Source: Mucilaginibacter sp. SJ
GTDB taxonomy: Bacteria; Bacteroidota; Bacteroidia; Sphingobacteriales; Sphingobacteriaceae
Direction: 5' to 3'
DNA length: 64,000 nucleotides
Assembly (NCBI RefSeq): GCF_028993635.1
Contig: NZ_CP118631.1
Coordinates: 1,178,001-1,242,000 of the forward strand
The translations under genes were made by a program, and so were the position numbers. Under the pieces are notes generated by a model. That model did not search any database, was not told where the DNA came from, and saw nothing but the letters and a program-made list of their open reading frames with translations. This document shows, in pieces, positions 38,195 through 48,431 of the stretch. How positions within the stretch are numbered: position 1 is the stretch's first letter; the number at the start of each line of letters is the position of its first letter.

Positions 38195-38286
38195 AAAGCC
38201 GAAGGCTGAAAGCAAAAAGCTTATAAAAAGTCCCACCCGATATTTACACTTTAGTCAGTTGCTTTTTGCTTTCAGCCTTCGGCTTT
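38195..38286. repeat. Perfect 26-base inverted repeat between P8 and P7
   Basis: The arm at 38195-38220 is exactly complementary to 38261-38286. The arm is made of AAGCCGAAGG, CTGAAAGC and AAAAAGC words, and the loop is 40 bases. The gap between the two genes is 170 bases, longer than at other internal junctions. The perfect match suggests recent origin or active maintenance. Confidence 0.95.
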
Positions 38287-38293
38287 TAGCTCC

Positions 38294-40690
38294 TTATTCG
38301 CTCCTTAAGCTATTTACCGGGTTGGCCAGTGCAGCTTTAATAGATTGGATGCTTACGGTTATCAACGCTATTAAAAGTGCAACGCACGCTGCAACAGCAA
38401 ATATCCACCAGGCAATATTTGTGCGGTATGCAAAATCTTGTAACCATTTGTTCATCATATACCAAGCTACGGGGAAAGCAACGACATTGGCTATCACAAC
38501 CGTTTTCAAAAACTCTGCAGATAATAGCCCGATGATATTTTGAACGCTGGCGCCAAGCACTTTACGGATGCCTATTTCTTTTACCCGCTGTTCGGCGGCA
38601 AAGGCTGCCAGACCAAGTAAGCCCATGGCTGATATTGCAATAGCTATAATTGCAAAAGCCGCTATCAATGTTGACGAACGCTGTTCGGCGTGGTAAAGTT
38701 TATTATAGCCATTATCAATAAAACTGTAATCAAACGGTTGGTCGGGAACAAATTCATTCCACACATTTTGGGCAATCTTTATAGCTGCAACTGTATTACC
38801 GGGAGTTGTTTTGATATAAAAGCTACGCGCCCAATCAGTATGGTTGTTTATAACCATAGGGCCTATTTTTTCATGAAGGCTCCTGAAGTTAAAATCTTTC
38901 ACCACACCTGCAACTATCCCCGAATCGCCGTTAATCTTAAACCGTTGCCCAATTACCGGTTTATGGATCCCAAGCTGTTTTACCGCTGTTTCATTTAAAA
39001 TTACGTTATGCTGATCGGAGCCATTTTTATCAAACCAATGTCCGTCGGCCATTTTAAGCCTTAGTATGTGTTGAAACTTTTCATCGGCCGATATGGTGGA
39101 AACCGAGGGGTTGTAATCCTGTGGCCGGCCTTCCCAATCCATCGATCCCGAAACTTTGTTGCTATTGTTAAAGAAGGCATCGTTAGCCGAGCGGGAAACC
39201 TCACCGATCACGCTTTGCTGTTTTAATTCGTTAGCTATACTTATTAATTTCGATTCCCTTATCTTATCGTCTAACCCAAGCACCTGCCATGGTATGGTCA
39301 TTACAAAAACATGCTCACGCTTATACCCCAGATCGGCTTTTTGCATAAAATTAAGCTGACGATAAATGATCATTGTGCTGATGATAAGCATCACCGAGAT
39401 GCCAAATTGCAAAACAACCAGGGCTTTACGAATGCCGCCGTCCTTAAAACTCAATAACGTCCTGCCCTTAAACACAGTTAATGGCTTAAATGATGATAAT
39501 AATACCGCAGGATATATGCCATTAAAAACAAAACAAACAACCAGTGTGCCCAACAATATCAGCCATGTTGTGCCGGATGTTAGTGGCTGTACAAAGTGCT
39601 TTTCGGTAATCTGGTTAAACCACGGCAGACAGATCTGGATAAATAAAATGGCAAATAATAATGACAGGAAACTAACAACCAATGATTCGGACATAAACTG
39701 GGCAAAAAGCTGCCTCCTACCCGCTCCCACAATTTTACGCACGCTCACCTCTTTTGAACGTACGCTTGCCCTGGCGGTAGTTAGGTTTACGTAATTTATG
39801 CACGCCGTAGTCAAAAGTAAAAAAGCCAGGATCAGGAAGACATTGACCAGTTTCAGGTTGCCGTTTTCAAACGATGTGCTTAACAAACCGCTTTCAAAAT
39901 GGATACCCTTAAGCCCAATCACACTCATGGTTGTATTTTCACTACCCTTGTTATTTTTCCTTAGAATTTGGGTCAACTTATTGCCTACATCTTTAATATT
40001 TACGCCAGGTTGCAATTTCAAAAATGTAAGTCCGCTGAAATTGCCCCAGTTGTTTGCCTGTTCTTTTTCATGTGCATTGCTTAGTTTAGCTTCCACCGGC
40101 ATCAGCATATCGTACTGAAAGCTTGAGTTTGCAGGGTTATCCTTCACTACTGCCTGTACCTGGTAGTTCATGGAGTCAACCTTCAGCATTTTGCCAACAG
40201 CTTCATCGTTACCAAAATATTTTTTTGCTGTTGATTGCGTCAGGATTAAACTGAATGGATTTTTTGAAAAGCTGTCGGCGCTTCCGTCAATAAAATCGTA
40301 ATGGAATACTTTAAACCAATTAGCATCTATATACGCATACTTTTTTTCCGATATCAGCTGGTTATTATGATGCACCGTTATCATATAACCCGGCCACAAA
40401 AAAGTATAATTTTTTAAACCGGGTATTTCCTGCTTAGCAACGGGGCCTAACATATAAGGAGACGACTCCCAGTCCCAGACTTCGTTTTTAGTAAGACTTA
40501 GTTTCGTTTTTACCCGGTAGATATTATCAACGTCCGGGTGGTAATTATCAAAACTGAACTCGTTTTGTACCCAAAGCATGATAAATACCGCCGCAGTAAT
40601 GCCGATGGTGAGCCCCGCGATATTAATCATACTAATAGTGCGGTGTTTAGCTAAATTACGGAATGCTACTTTAAAATAATTTTTAAACAT
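38294..40690 (-). CDS. ABC permease P8 (outlying member)
   Basis: A two-halved FtsX/MacB permease of 798 residues, starting MFKNYFKVAFRNLAKHR. It fits none of the three main subfamilies: before TM2 it reads KGIHFESGLLSTSFENGNLKLVNVF, and the coupling helix is VRSKEVSVRKIVGAGRR (about 314), with Ser for the usual Gly. Half one ends SSFKPLTVFKG. Half two opens ALVVLQFGISVMLIIST and has KEIGIRKVLGAS at about 704. The C-terminus is ANPVNSLRSE. Acidic-aromatic KNEVWDWESSPY marks the first periplasmic domain. It lies between two subfamily B genes. Confidence 0.94.
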   Translation of the reverse strand: MFKNYFKVAFRNLAKHRTISMINIAGLTIGITAAVFIMLWVQNEFSFDNYHPDVDNIYRVKTKLSLTKNEVWDWESSPYMLGPVAKQEIPGLKNYTFLWPGYMITVHHNNQLISEKKYAYIDANWFKVFHYDFIDGSADSFSKNPFSLILTQSTAKKYFGNDEAVGKMLKVDSMNYQVQAVVKDNPANSSFQYDMLMPVEAKLSNAHEKEQANNWGNFSGLTFLKLQPGVNIKDVGNKLTQILRKNNKGSENTTMSVIGLKGIHFESGLLSTSFENGNLKLVNVFLILAFLLLTTACINYVNLTTARASVRSKEVSVRKIVGAGRRQLFAQFMSESLVVSFLSLLFAILFIQICLPWFNQITEKHFVQPLTSGTTWLILLGTLVVCFVFNGIYPAVLLSSFKPLTVFKGRTLLSFKDGGIRKALVVLQFGISVMLIISTMIIYRQLNFMQKADLGYKREHVFVMTIPWQVLGLDDKIRESKLISIANELKQQSVIGEVSRSANDAFFNNSNKVSGSMDWEGRPQDYNPSVSTISADEKFQHILRLKMADGHWFDKNGSDQHNVILNETAVKQLGIHKPVIGQRFKINGDSGIVAGVVKDFNFRSLHEKIGPMVINNHTDWARSFYIKTTPGNTVAAIKIAQNVWNEFVPDQPFDYSFIDNGYNKLYHAEQRSSTLIAAFAIIAIAISAMGLLGLAAFAAEQRVKEIGIRKVLGASVQNIIGLLSAEFLKTVVIANVVAFPVAWYMMNKWLQDFAYRTNIAWWIFAVAACVALLIALITVSIQSIKAALANPVNSLRSE

Positions 40691-40697
40691 ATATCCT

Positions 40698-40789
40698 GGT
40701 CATTTTATCATTGGGTCATTAAGTCATTTATCGCTTCCTGCCGTTGTCAAAAAAATGACTTAATGAGCGAAGCCAATGACTAAATGACC
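40698..40789. repeat. GTCATT-word inverted repeat between P9 and P8
   Basis: The arm 40698-40730 (GGTCATTTTATCATTGG followed by GTCATTAAGTCATT) matches the reverse complement of 40754-40789 apart from a short CTTCGC insertion and two changes. Both arms are tandem GTCATT words. Confidence 0.85.
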
Positions 40790-40791
40790 TA

Positions 40792-43260
40792 TTATTCAGA
40801 ACGTAAACTTTTGGTTGGATTAGCCAACGCTGCCTTGATGGTTTGAAAACTTGAGGTGATCAATGCCGTCAATAACATTCCGCCGCCGCTTACTACAAAT
40901 ATCCACCAGCTTATTGTTGTACGGTCGGCAAAGCTTTCCATCCATTTGTTCATGGCATACCAGGCCAGCGGAGTTACCAGTACAAAGGCCAGTACAATGA
41001 GCAGCACCAGCTCGGTTGAAAGCAGGGTTACTATTTGTGTTACGGTTGCCCCGAGTACTTTGCGCACACCTATCTCCTTCGTCCTCTGGTTGGTATTATA
41101 AATAGCCAAACCTAACAAACCAAGGCAGCTTATAAATATCGATAAACCTGTTGCCCAGGTTAACAAGGTTGATGTATGCTGTTCGGCATCGTAAAATTTG
41201 GCGATACTCTCGTCAAAAAAATTATATTCAAAATCGTCTTCAGGATAGATCTCTTTCCATATTTTTTCCATCGAAGCGATGGCTTTTTTCCATTCATTAC
41301 CACCGGTCGTTTGCGGCTTAAGTGCTATATGAAAAGTACCGTTGTTATAAAAACTATTACTAATATGAATGCAGGTAGGTTTAATAGGCGAATGCAATGA
41401 TTCAGAATAAAAATCACCTACTACACCTATGATCTGCATTCTTTTATCTCCATTAAACTTATCAATATACTTCCCCACTGCATCAGCCGGGTTTTTAAAC
41501 CCAATAAGTTTTGCATAAGTATTATTGATCAAAAATGCACTGGTACTGTCGCCGTACTGTATATTACGCCCAGCCAAAAGTTTAAGCTTGTATACATTGA
41601 TATAATTTGGGTCGCCATACTTTTCATACAATTCAATTTTTATTTCCTTTTTACCGTCTATGTAGGTAGCCTCGGTTGAATTGGTACTGTTTGACGATGG
41701 AGCGGCTTTACCTGCGCTCACCATCTCAACCTGGGGTATCGCCTTCAGCTTGTTCATAAATACCTGGTTCTTGCTAAGCGTACGGTTTTTCCATGGTGAG
41801 TTAATGATCAGGATGGCGTCCTTTTTAAAACCCAGGTCTTTAGTAAGTGCGTAATGAATCTGTTTACTTACCAGCACCGTTGCCATTATAAAAAACTGGG
41901 CAATAATAAATTGGGTTACCGTTAACGACTTACGCAGCCAGGCATTACGTGTTTTGCTGCTATTTGATGATGCCTGGTTTTTAAGCACCAATACGGGTTT
42001 ATAGCCCGATAATAACGCGGCCGGGTAAAAACCTGATAACAGGGCCACCACTATTGTCAACAAAAACAGGAATACAAAAAGATTGGGTTGATGAAGCAGG
42101 TCAAGCTTGATACCCTCTGCAATAAAATCTTTAAATAGTTTTAATATAGCTGGTGCCAACGCCACCGAAATGATAACAGCCAAAAGGGTTATAATGAACG
42201 TTTCACTCAGAAACTGGGTAATAAGCTGGGCGCGGCTGCTCCCCATTGTTTTACGCACACCAATTTCTTTGGCCCTTTGTGTGGCCTGGGCAGTAGTTAA
42301 GTTGACAAAATTAATACAACCTAATAATAACAGGAATGCAGCAATAACCAGTAAACCGTAAAGTGTTGTTTTATTAGCCGGATTGCCTGAATCAAACGTA
42401 CCGTATGTACTATTAAAATGCAGATCACTCAAAGGTTGTAAGGTAAAATTACGTGTATTGCCTTTGTTTTCAGGCTTTGGAGGATCGCTTTTTTTGAGAA
42501 TAGCGTTTAGTTGCCTTTCAAAATTGGCTACAGTGGTATTTGGCGCCAACTTTACAAAAAGAATAGATGACGAAGTGGTACCCCCCCAATTAGTAAGGTT
42601 CAGTTCATTGGCGAGTGTTTTGTTATTTTTTGCCGTTGAATAAGAAAGGAAATCGTGAAAAGTAAAATCGTTGTTGCCCTTCAGTGGTTCAACAATGCCT
42701 GTAATTGCTGCGCTAAGCGTGTCATAAGTGATCACCCGGCCTATCATCTGGCTGTATGAAAGCTTAGGAAAATACTTTTTTGCCTGATCAGCAGTAAGTA
42801 CCGTTTGATTAGGGGCATTCAAAGCTGTCTTCGCCGAACCGGCAAGCCAGTTATATTTAAACATGCTGAAATAGCGTCCATCGGCAAGGATCACGTTATC
42901 CTGTAACTTAAACTTAACAGGAATACCGCCTTTTCCCGGAACAAGTACGTTGGGCTGACTTAAAGTGAAGAATGGAGCAGCAAGCTCAACGCCGCTTACA
43001 TTGTTCTGTACAACTTCGGGCACAGGGCCTGATACGCCGCGGTTATGCGCTTCTTCGCCGGAAAAGGTATAGTTTGATACCACCCGGTAAATGCGGTCGC
43101 CGTTATCAAAGTTTTGATTAAAAGTAAAATCAAAATGAACTATCAGGTAAATAACCAGCGCCGAACTGATCCCTATAGATAAACCGATTACATTGATGAA
43201 TGTAAAAAATTTATGCCGCCAAAAATTACGCAGCGCGATTTTGAAATAGTTTTTAAACAT
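40792..43260 (-). CDS. ABC permease P9 (subfamily B)
   Basis: A two-halved FtsX/MacB permease of 822 residues, the longest in the array, starting MFKNYFKIALRN at 43260 (an in-frame ATG at 43272 adds four residues). Subfamily B marks: SDLHFNSTYGTF before TM2 and TAQATQRAKEIGVRKTMGSSR (about 332). FNQNFDNGDRIYRV follows TM1. Half one ends SGYKPVLVLKNQ, followed by an Asn/Ser-rich linker; half two opens SLTVTQFIIAQFFIMAT. KEIGVRKVLGAT is at about 727, with YNTNQR before it instead of the usual AEQR. The C-terminus is ANPTKSLRSE. The extra length is spread over both periplasmic domains. Confidence 0.94.
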   Translation of the reverse strand: MFKNYFKIALRNFWRHKFFTFINVIGLSIGISSALVIYLIVHFDFTFNQNFDNGDRIYRVVSNYTFSGEEAHNRGVSGPVPEVVQNNVSGVELAAPFFTLSQPNVLVPGKGGIPVKFKLQDNVILADGRYFSMFKYNWLAGSAKTALNAPNQTVLTADQAKKYFPKLSYSQMIGRVITYDTLSAAITGIVEPLKGNNDFTFHDFLSYSTAKNNKTLANELNLTNWGGTTSSSILFVKLAPNTTVANFERQLNAILKKSDPPKPENKGNTRNFTLQPLSDLHFNSTYGTFDSGNPANKTTLYGLLVIAAFLLLLGCINFVNLTTAQATQRAKEIGVRKTMGSSRAQLITQFLSETFIITLLAVIISVALAPAILKLFKDFIAEGIKLDLLHQPNLFVFLFLLTIVVALLSGFYPAALLSGYKPVLVLKNQASSNSSKTRNAWLRKSLTVTQFIIAQFFIMATVLVSKQIHYALTKDLGFKKDAILIINSPWKNRTLSKNQVFMNKLKAIPQVEMVSAGKAAPSSNSTNSTEATYIDGKKEIKIELYEKYGDPNYINVYKLKLLAGRNIQYGDSTSAFLINNTYAKLIGFKNPADAVGKYIDKFNGDKRMQIIGVVGDFYSESLHSPIKPTCIHISNSFYNNGTFHIALKPQTTGGNEWKKAIASMEKIWKEIYPEDDFEYNFFDESIAKFYDAEQHTSTLLTWATGLSIFISCLGLLGLAIYNTNQRTKEIGVRKVLGATVTQIVTLLSTELVLLIVLAFVLVTPLAWYAMNKWMESFADRTTISWWIFVVSGGGMLLTALITSSFQTIKAALANPTKSLRSE

Positions 43261-43266
43261 GATATT

Positions 43267-43374
43267 GTTCATTAGTTCAATTGTTCATTAGTTCATTGGT
43301 GTTGTCTACGCCGTATAAGCTATCCTTAAACTTGTCCGCGTTCACCAATGAACTAATGAACAAGTAAACCAATG
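43267..43374. repeat. GTTCATT-word inverted repeat between P10 and P9
   Basis: A perfect 21-base core: 43281-43301 (TTGTTCATTAGTTCATTGG plus TG) is complementary to 43343-43363. Additional GTTCAAT and AACCAATGA words extend both arms. The loop is 41 bases. Confidence 0.92.
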
Positions 43375-43375
43375 A

Positions 43376-45793
43376 TTATTCAGAACGCAAACTCTTCACC
43401 GGGTTAGCCATTGCAGCCTTTATCGATTGATAGCTTATGGTTGCAAAAGCGATGATCAGCGCTATTACGCCGGCCATTACAAAAACCCACCATTGTATGT
43501 TAATTCTGAAAGCAAAATCAAGCAGCCATTTACTCATCGCGTACCACGCGATTGGCAAAGCAATCACCGCGGCAATGATCACCAGCTTCAAAAAGTCTTT
43601 TGAAAGTTCGGTAACAATTTGCGGGATGCTTGCGCCAAGTACTTTACGTACGCCAATTTCTTTTACTCTTTGTGATATGGTAAAGGCTGAAAGTCCAAAC
43701 AGACCAAGGCAAGCTATGAATATGGCAAGGCACGAAAATATAGTAAACAGGTTGCCCTGCTCCTGCTCACTATTATATAGCTTTTGAAACCGCTCATCTA
43801 AAAAGCTGTATTCAAAAGGCGTTTCGGGTTGATATTTTTTCCAGGTTTGCCCAAGGGTTGCCAATGCCGAATTGATACGATTACCATCGATCTTAACCGT
43901 TATTCTTCTATAACTATTGTTGGCGAATGAGGGCATCTCCATTAAAAGCGGGATGATATTTTGATGTAATGACTCGAAATGAAAGTCATTAACCACTCCT
44001 ATCACTTTTCCTTTAACGCCTCCATAGCTCATATCCTTGCCTATGGCGCTTTCAGGCGATTTCCATCCTAATGCACTTACTGCCGATGCATTGATCACAA
44101 AATTATTACTGTCGGTGGCGAACTCGCGACTGAAGTTTCTGCCGGCGGCAATCTTTATGCCGTAAGTTGGGATAAAGCCGTAATCGGCATTAATGCATTT
44201 AATATCAGCTTTAACGGGCAGTGGTTTATCGCCATCAAAAACAGAAACACCCTGATCATCCAACAGCCGTCCTGATGGAATGCGCGATGAACGTCCAATA
44301 TCTTTTACCGCTGGATCTCGCAATAAATCGGCCCTGAAAGCTTCAAACTGGTTAGCCGGGATACCGCCCAACGTTACTAAATGATCTTTATTAAAGCCAA
44401 GTGATTTGGTTTGGATATACTTTAACTGCTGGAAAACTATGGTTGTAGCTACAATCAGAATTATCGAGATGGAGAACTGCACAACCACCAATACCTTGCG
44501 GAACGAGATATTTCCTGATCCAACTTTAAGGATCCCCTTTAAAACTTTTATCGGCTTAAATGAAGACATAAAAATGGCGGGATAAATACCGCTGATAAGC
44601 CCTATAACCAGGGGCAGCAATAATACCGATACTAAAATTGATGGTTTAAATAAGCTTATGATTGATAAGCCAAGTTCAGAAAATCCGTTGATAAGCGGCA
44701 ATAAAAGCCAGGTTAAGATCAGGGCCAATACGAGCGAGAAATAAGTGATCAGCACAGATTCGCTTAAAAATTGGGTGATGATCTCTTTTTGCTGTGCACC
44801 GATTACCTTGCGAATGCCGATCTCTTTAGCCCTAAGCGTTGAGCGGGCAGTAGATAGGTTCATATAATTGATACATGCTATCAGCAAAATAAACAATGCG
44901 ATGGCAGAGAATATGTAAACTCTTTTGATATCACCGTTTTGTTCAACCTCATCATCCAGGTGTGAATGCAGGTGGATATCCAGGAACCTTTGAATATGCA
45001 GCTGGGTAAATTTTGACTGCCGGGGTTGCCCGGGAGAATTCATGTATTTATCTATAAAAGCCGGAAACTGCGAGCTGATACGATCAATATTATAATGATC
45101 AGGCAATAACAGGTAGGTAAAAAATGAGTTGTTCCCCCAATTGGTTGCCAATTGATTACGTCCATAAACCTTGTCATCGTTCAGTGTATTGAATGACAGC
45201 AACATTTGAGGGTGCATCTGCGAGTTAGCCGGAAATGGCTTAAAAATACCGGTAACTTTAAAATTGGCCGTATTATCAAGCCTGATTTCTTTGTTTATGG
45301 GGTCTTCGTTACCGAAGTATTTGCGCGCCATATCCTCGGTCATCATCACTGTATACGGCTCACTAAGGGCAGTTTTAGGATCACCTGCTACTGTTTTAAG
45401 ATCAAAGAAACTAAGGAAATTTTCATCAGCAAAATAAGAGCCCTTTTCAACGAGCAATTTTTCCTTATAGCGCAAAACCACATCACCGTTAGGAAACAAC
45501 CGGGTCACTTTTTTGATATCCGGAAATTCGTTTTTTAGCAGCGGACCAAAAGGCGGTGCCACGGCCCCCAAATGCAGGTTGACGATACCATCGGCCGTAT
45601 TAAAACTCCGGCTCACCCTGTAAATATTGGGCGCATTATGGTTAAACTTATCATAACTGAGTTCTTTAACTATGTAAGTTAAGATAAGCAGGCAACAGGT
45701 TAACCCTATGGTTAAGCCAAAAATATTGATGAACGAAATAAATTTGTGCCGGGCAATATTGCGCAGGGCACTCCGTAAATAATTCTTTATCAT
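43376..45793 (-). CDS. ABC permease P10 (subfamily C)
   Basis: A two-halved FtsX/MacB permease of 805 residues, starting MIKNYLRSALRNIARHK. Subfamily C marks: KELSYDKFNHN after TM1, DIHLHSHLDDEVEQNGDIKR before TM2, and STARSTLRAKEIGIRKVIGAQQ (about 324). Half one ends SSFKPIKVLKG and half two opens VLVVVQFSISIILIVAT. The second coupling helix KEIGVRKVLGAS is at about 712 and the C-terminus is ANPVKSLRSE. It is second in the unit led by P11 and the last subfamily C member before the order switches to B and D types. Confidence 0.94.
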   Translation of the reverse strand: MIKNYLRSALRNIARHKFISFINIFGLTIGLTCCLLILTYIVKELSYDKFNHNAPNIYRVSRSFNTADGIVNLHLGAVAPPFGPLLKNEFPDIKKVTRLFPNGDVVLRYKEKLLVEKGSYFADENFLSFFDLKTVAGDPKTALSEPYTVMMTEDMARKYFGNEDPINKEIRLDNTANFKVTGIFKPFPANSQMHPQMLLSFNTLNDDKVYGRNQLATNWGNNSFFTYLLLPDHYNIDRISSQFPAFIDKYMNSPGQPRQSKFTQLHIQRFLDIHLHSHLDDEVEQNGDIKRVYIFSAIALFILLIACINYMNLSTARSTLRAKEIGIRKVIGAQQKEIITQFLSESVLITYFSLVLALILTWLLLPLINGFSELGLSIISLFKPSILVSVLLLPLVIGLISGIYPAIFMSSFKPIKVLKGILKVGSGNISFRKVLVVVQFSISIILIVATTIVFQQLKYIQTKSLGFNKDHLVTLGGIPANQFEAFRADLLRDPAVKDIGRSSRIPSGRLLDDQGVSVFDGDKPLPVKADIKCINADYGFIPTYGIKIAAGRNFSREFATDSNNFVINASAVSALGWKSPESAIGKDMSYGGVKGKVIGVVNDFHFESLHQNIIPLLMEMPSFANNSYRRITVKIDGNRINSALATLGQTWKKYQPETPFEYSFLDERFQKLYNSEQEQGNLFTIFSCLAIFIACLGLFGLSAFTISQRVKEIGVRKVLGASIPQIVTELSKDFLKLVIIAAVIALPIAWYAMSKWLLDFAFRINIQWWVFVMAGVIALIIAFATISYQSIKAAMANPVKSLRSE

Positions 45794-45799
45794 GATTTA

Positions 45800-45861
45800 G
45801 TTCATTAGTTCACTTGTTCATTAGTTATTAGTCCCTGGCGATGGTCTGCCACTGTCGACTG
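45800..45861. repeat. Half-type word repeat between P11 and P10
   Basis: GTTCATTAGTTCACTTG words come first, then TCTGCCACTGTCGACTGC immediately before the P11 stop. There is no complementary arm. At 68 bases this is the shortest permease-permease gap. Confidence 0.65.
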
Positions 45862-48282
45862 CTACTCACTTCTAAGGCTTTTCACCGGATTAGCCAAAGC
45901 CGCTTTAACCGATTGAAAGCTTATCGTGATGCCCGCCACCAGCAAGGCTATGCCGCCCGCCAAGATGAATACCCACCATTGGATACTGATACGGTATGCA
46001 AAATCCTGCAGCCATTTGTTCATGGCAAACCATGTTACCGGAAACGATATAATGGATGCAATGACGATCAACCTCAAAAATTCTTTTGATAACATCACCG
46101 TAATGCTGCCTGTTGATGCGCCTAATACCTTGCGGATGCCAATTTCTTTAACCCTTAGCCTGATCATAAACGCGGCTAAACCGAACAAGCCCAGACTTGC
46201 TATAATGAGGGCGATGCACGAAAACACGGTGAATATTTTACCTGTTTGCTGTTCGGATGCATAAAGCGACGCATATTGTTCATCGAGGAATGAGTAGCTG
46301 AAAGGTGTTTCCGGCCTGAAATTATCCCATTCTGTTTTAATGTTGGCTATCAACGATTTTACATCACCGGTTTTTATCTTTAAAATAACAGAACCGGTAT
46401 TGTGACCAGATAACAGCATTAATGGAGCAATCTTTTGCCTGGCCGAAGCGTAATGAAAATCTTTTACCACTCCAACAACAGTATATTGCGTACGTGCCGA
46501 GCGCACAATGGTTTTACCGATCGGGTTAGCGTTGCCCCATCCCAAGCCTTTTACCAGGGCCTCATTTACCACAACCGACATTGAATCGCCGGGGAAAGAC
46601 TGATAAAAGTTACGCCCCTTGATAACCTGCAGCCCCAAAGTGGGCACATAACTTTCATCAACATGATAAATATTGGTATGGATTTCGGCATGCCCCCCTT
46701 TATCGTCAAATTCTTTAGCATCAATCTGCGTACCGTCAACACCGGTTAACTTGCCTGGTACGCTGCTCGATATAGTAGCATTTAACACCTGCGGATTGCG
46801 TAAAAGCTGATTTTTAAAAGCGTCTACATTACGGCCAAGGGTATAAGCGTCATTTATTACAAGCACCTGATCTTTATTATACCCAAGCTTTTTGTTTTGC
46901 ATATAATGCAATTGCTGATATACTACAAATGTTGATATGATGAGCGCCGTTGACACCGCGAACTGGAAAATGATCAACCCGCTGCGTAAAACACGTTTCC
47001 CTTCGGCTTTAGTAGCGCCGTTGCCTTTCAATACGGCTATGATCTTGAACGATGAAAGGAAGAAAGCGGGATAAATGCCCGCTAAAATACCAACCGCAAA
47101 AGCGGTGAATAATTCGATAAGCAAAGCCTTAGGGCTAAGGAAAAATCCGAGATCGATGTGTTTGCCGGCTAAGTTGTTAAACAAAGGCAACAACAGGTAC
47201 ACCATACCTAAAGCCAGTAGCAAAGCCCAAAATGTGAGCATAACCGATTCGGTAAGAAATTGCGAAACCAGTCCGCCTTTTTCAGAGCCAAGCACTTTAC
47301 GGATACCCACTTCTTTCGACCGCCGCGCTGAACTTGCTGTTGAAAGATTAGTAAAATTGATGCAGGCCAAAATCAATATAAAAGCAGCTAAAGCGCCGAA
47401 TATATACACATAGTGGATGTCGCCATTGGGTTCAAGTTCATATTTGGTTGCCGAGCGCAGGTGGATGTCGCTTAACGGTTGCAAGAAAAACAGGAAGGAG
47501 TTAACAGATTTGCTTGCTTCGGCCGTGCTTGTACCCATATCATGTGCAATTTCGGGCACTACAAATTTCCTTACCATTTCGGGAAAAGAAGCTTCCAGTT
47601 TTTTAGGACTGGCATTTCTATCCAATACAACATAGGTAAAAAAGCCGATGTTGCTCCAGGTTTGCTTTGCATTTTTAACAAAGGGTGCCAGGTTCAAAAA
47701 GGCATCACCATGAAAATGTGAATCATCAGGTACTTTGTCAATTACACCAGTTACCTTGTACGGTTTGCCATCGATGGTAACCGATTTGCCAACGGCTTCC
47801 TGATCGCCAAAATATTTATTAGCCATGGCCCTGGTAACCACCATACTGTTAGGCTCGGTAAAACAGGCTTTATCATCACCGTCAATCAGAGGTATCGAAA
47901 ACAGGCGCAGGAAATTGGCATCTATCATTTGTACATGCTCTTCTTTAAATTGCCTGTCGTTATATTTTATAAATACGGGTCCGCGGCCGGTAAGCCTTGT
48001 GGTTTCAAGCACCTCGGGAAACATATTTTTAATACCCTGCCCCACCGCTATGTCCACCATCGGATATTCACTAACGCCATTATTTTCAACGGAGCGCAAA
48101 CCAACACGGTACATCTGTTTTGCCTGTGCCGGATATTGGTCATAGTTTAACTCGCTATACACATAAGCACAGATCAGCATACAACAAGCCAACCCTACAG
48201 AAAGGCCAAACACATTAATAAAGGAAAATATCTTGTTACGTTTTAAGCTTCGCCAGGCGGTTTTGATGTAATTTTTGAACAT
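45862..48282 (-). CDS. ABC permease P11 (subfamily C), first gene of its group
   Basis: A two-halved FtsX/MacB permease of 806 residues. The start at 48282 (MFKNYIKTAWRSLKRNK) matches the paralogues and lies 37 bases after the TTGGTA element; an in-frame ATG at 48300 adds six residues. Subfamily C marks: SELNYDQYPAQ after TM1, DIHLRSATKYELEPNGDIHY before TM2, and STASSARRSKEVGIRKVLGSEK (about 323), where TAR has become TAS. Half one ends SSFKIIAVLKG, with Pro lost from the usual motif. The second coupling segment IRLRVKEIGIRKVLGAST is at about 713 and the C-terminus is ANPVKSLRSE. It leads the P11-P7 unit. Confidence 0.94.
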   Translation of the reverse strand: MFKNYIKTAWRSLKRNKIFSFINVFGLSVGLACCMLICAYVYSELNYDQYPAQAKQMYRVGLRSVENNGVSEYPMVDIAVGQGIKNMFPEVLETTRLTGRGPVFIKYNDRQFKEEHVQMIDANFLRLFSIPLIDGDDKACFTEPNSMVVTRAMANKYFGDQEAVGKSVTIDGKPYKVTGVIDKVPDDSHFHGDAFLNLAPFVKNAKQTWSNIGFFTYVVLDRNASPKKLEASFPEMVRKFVVPEIAHDMGTSTAEASKSVNSFLFFLQPLSDIHLRSATKYELEPNGDIHYVYIFGALAAFILILACINFTNLSTASSARRSKEVGIRKVLGSEKGGLVSQFLTESVMLTFWALLLALGMVYLLLPLFNNLAGKHIDLGFFLSPKALLIELFTAFAVGILAGIYPAFFLSSFKIIAVLKGNGATKAEGKRVLRSGLIIFQFAVSTALIISTFVVYQQLHYMQNKKLGYNKDQVLVINDAYTLGRNVDAFKNQLLRNPQVLNATISSSVPGKLTGVDGTQIDAKEFDDKGGHAEIHTNIYHVDESYVPTLGLQVIKGRNFYQSFPGDSMSVVVNEALVKGLGWGNANPIGKTIVRSARTQYTVVGVVKDFHYASARQKIAPLMLLSGHNTGSVILKIKTGDVKSLIANIKTEWDNFRPETPFSYSFLDEQYASLYASEQQTGKIFTVFSCIALIIASLGLFGLAAFMIRLRVKEIGIRKVLGASTGSITVMLSKEFLRLIVIASIISFPVTWFAMNKWLQDFAYRISIQWWVFILAGGIALLVAGITISFQSVKAALANPVKSLRSE

Positions 48283-48319
48283 GAGTGTACGATTAACCAC
48301 AATACAGGTTTAAAAGCCA

Positions 48320-48418
48320 TACCAATAAAACAAACACCTAAATATCAATTGGTTATAATTTATTTTTAATCAAAACTGTACGAAGACGTAACACCATGTG
48401 TTCGGTTATGATACACTC
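48320..48418 (-). promoter_or_regulatory. Shared promoter architecture, copy 3 (P11-P7 unit)
   Basis: Half-sites ACCGAACA (minus strand, 48406-48399) and CGTACAGT (48382-48375) are separated by 16 bases including GTGTTACG. The flanking AGTGTATCA lies upstream. After 48 bases comes ATTGGTA (48326-48320), and the P11 ATG follows 37 bases later. Confidence 0.8.
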
Positions 48419-48431
48419 CGTTCAACAAAAA

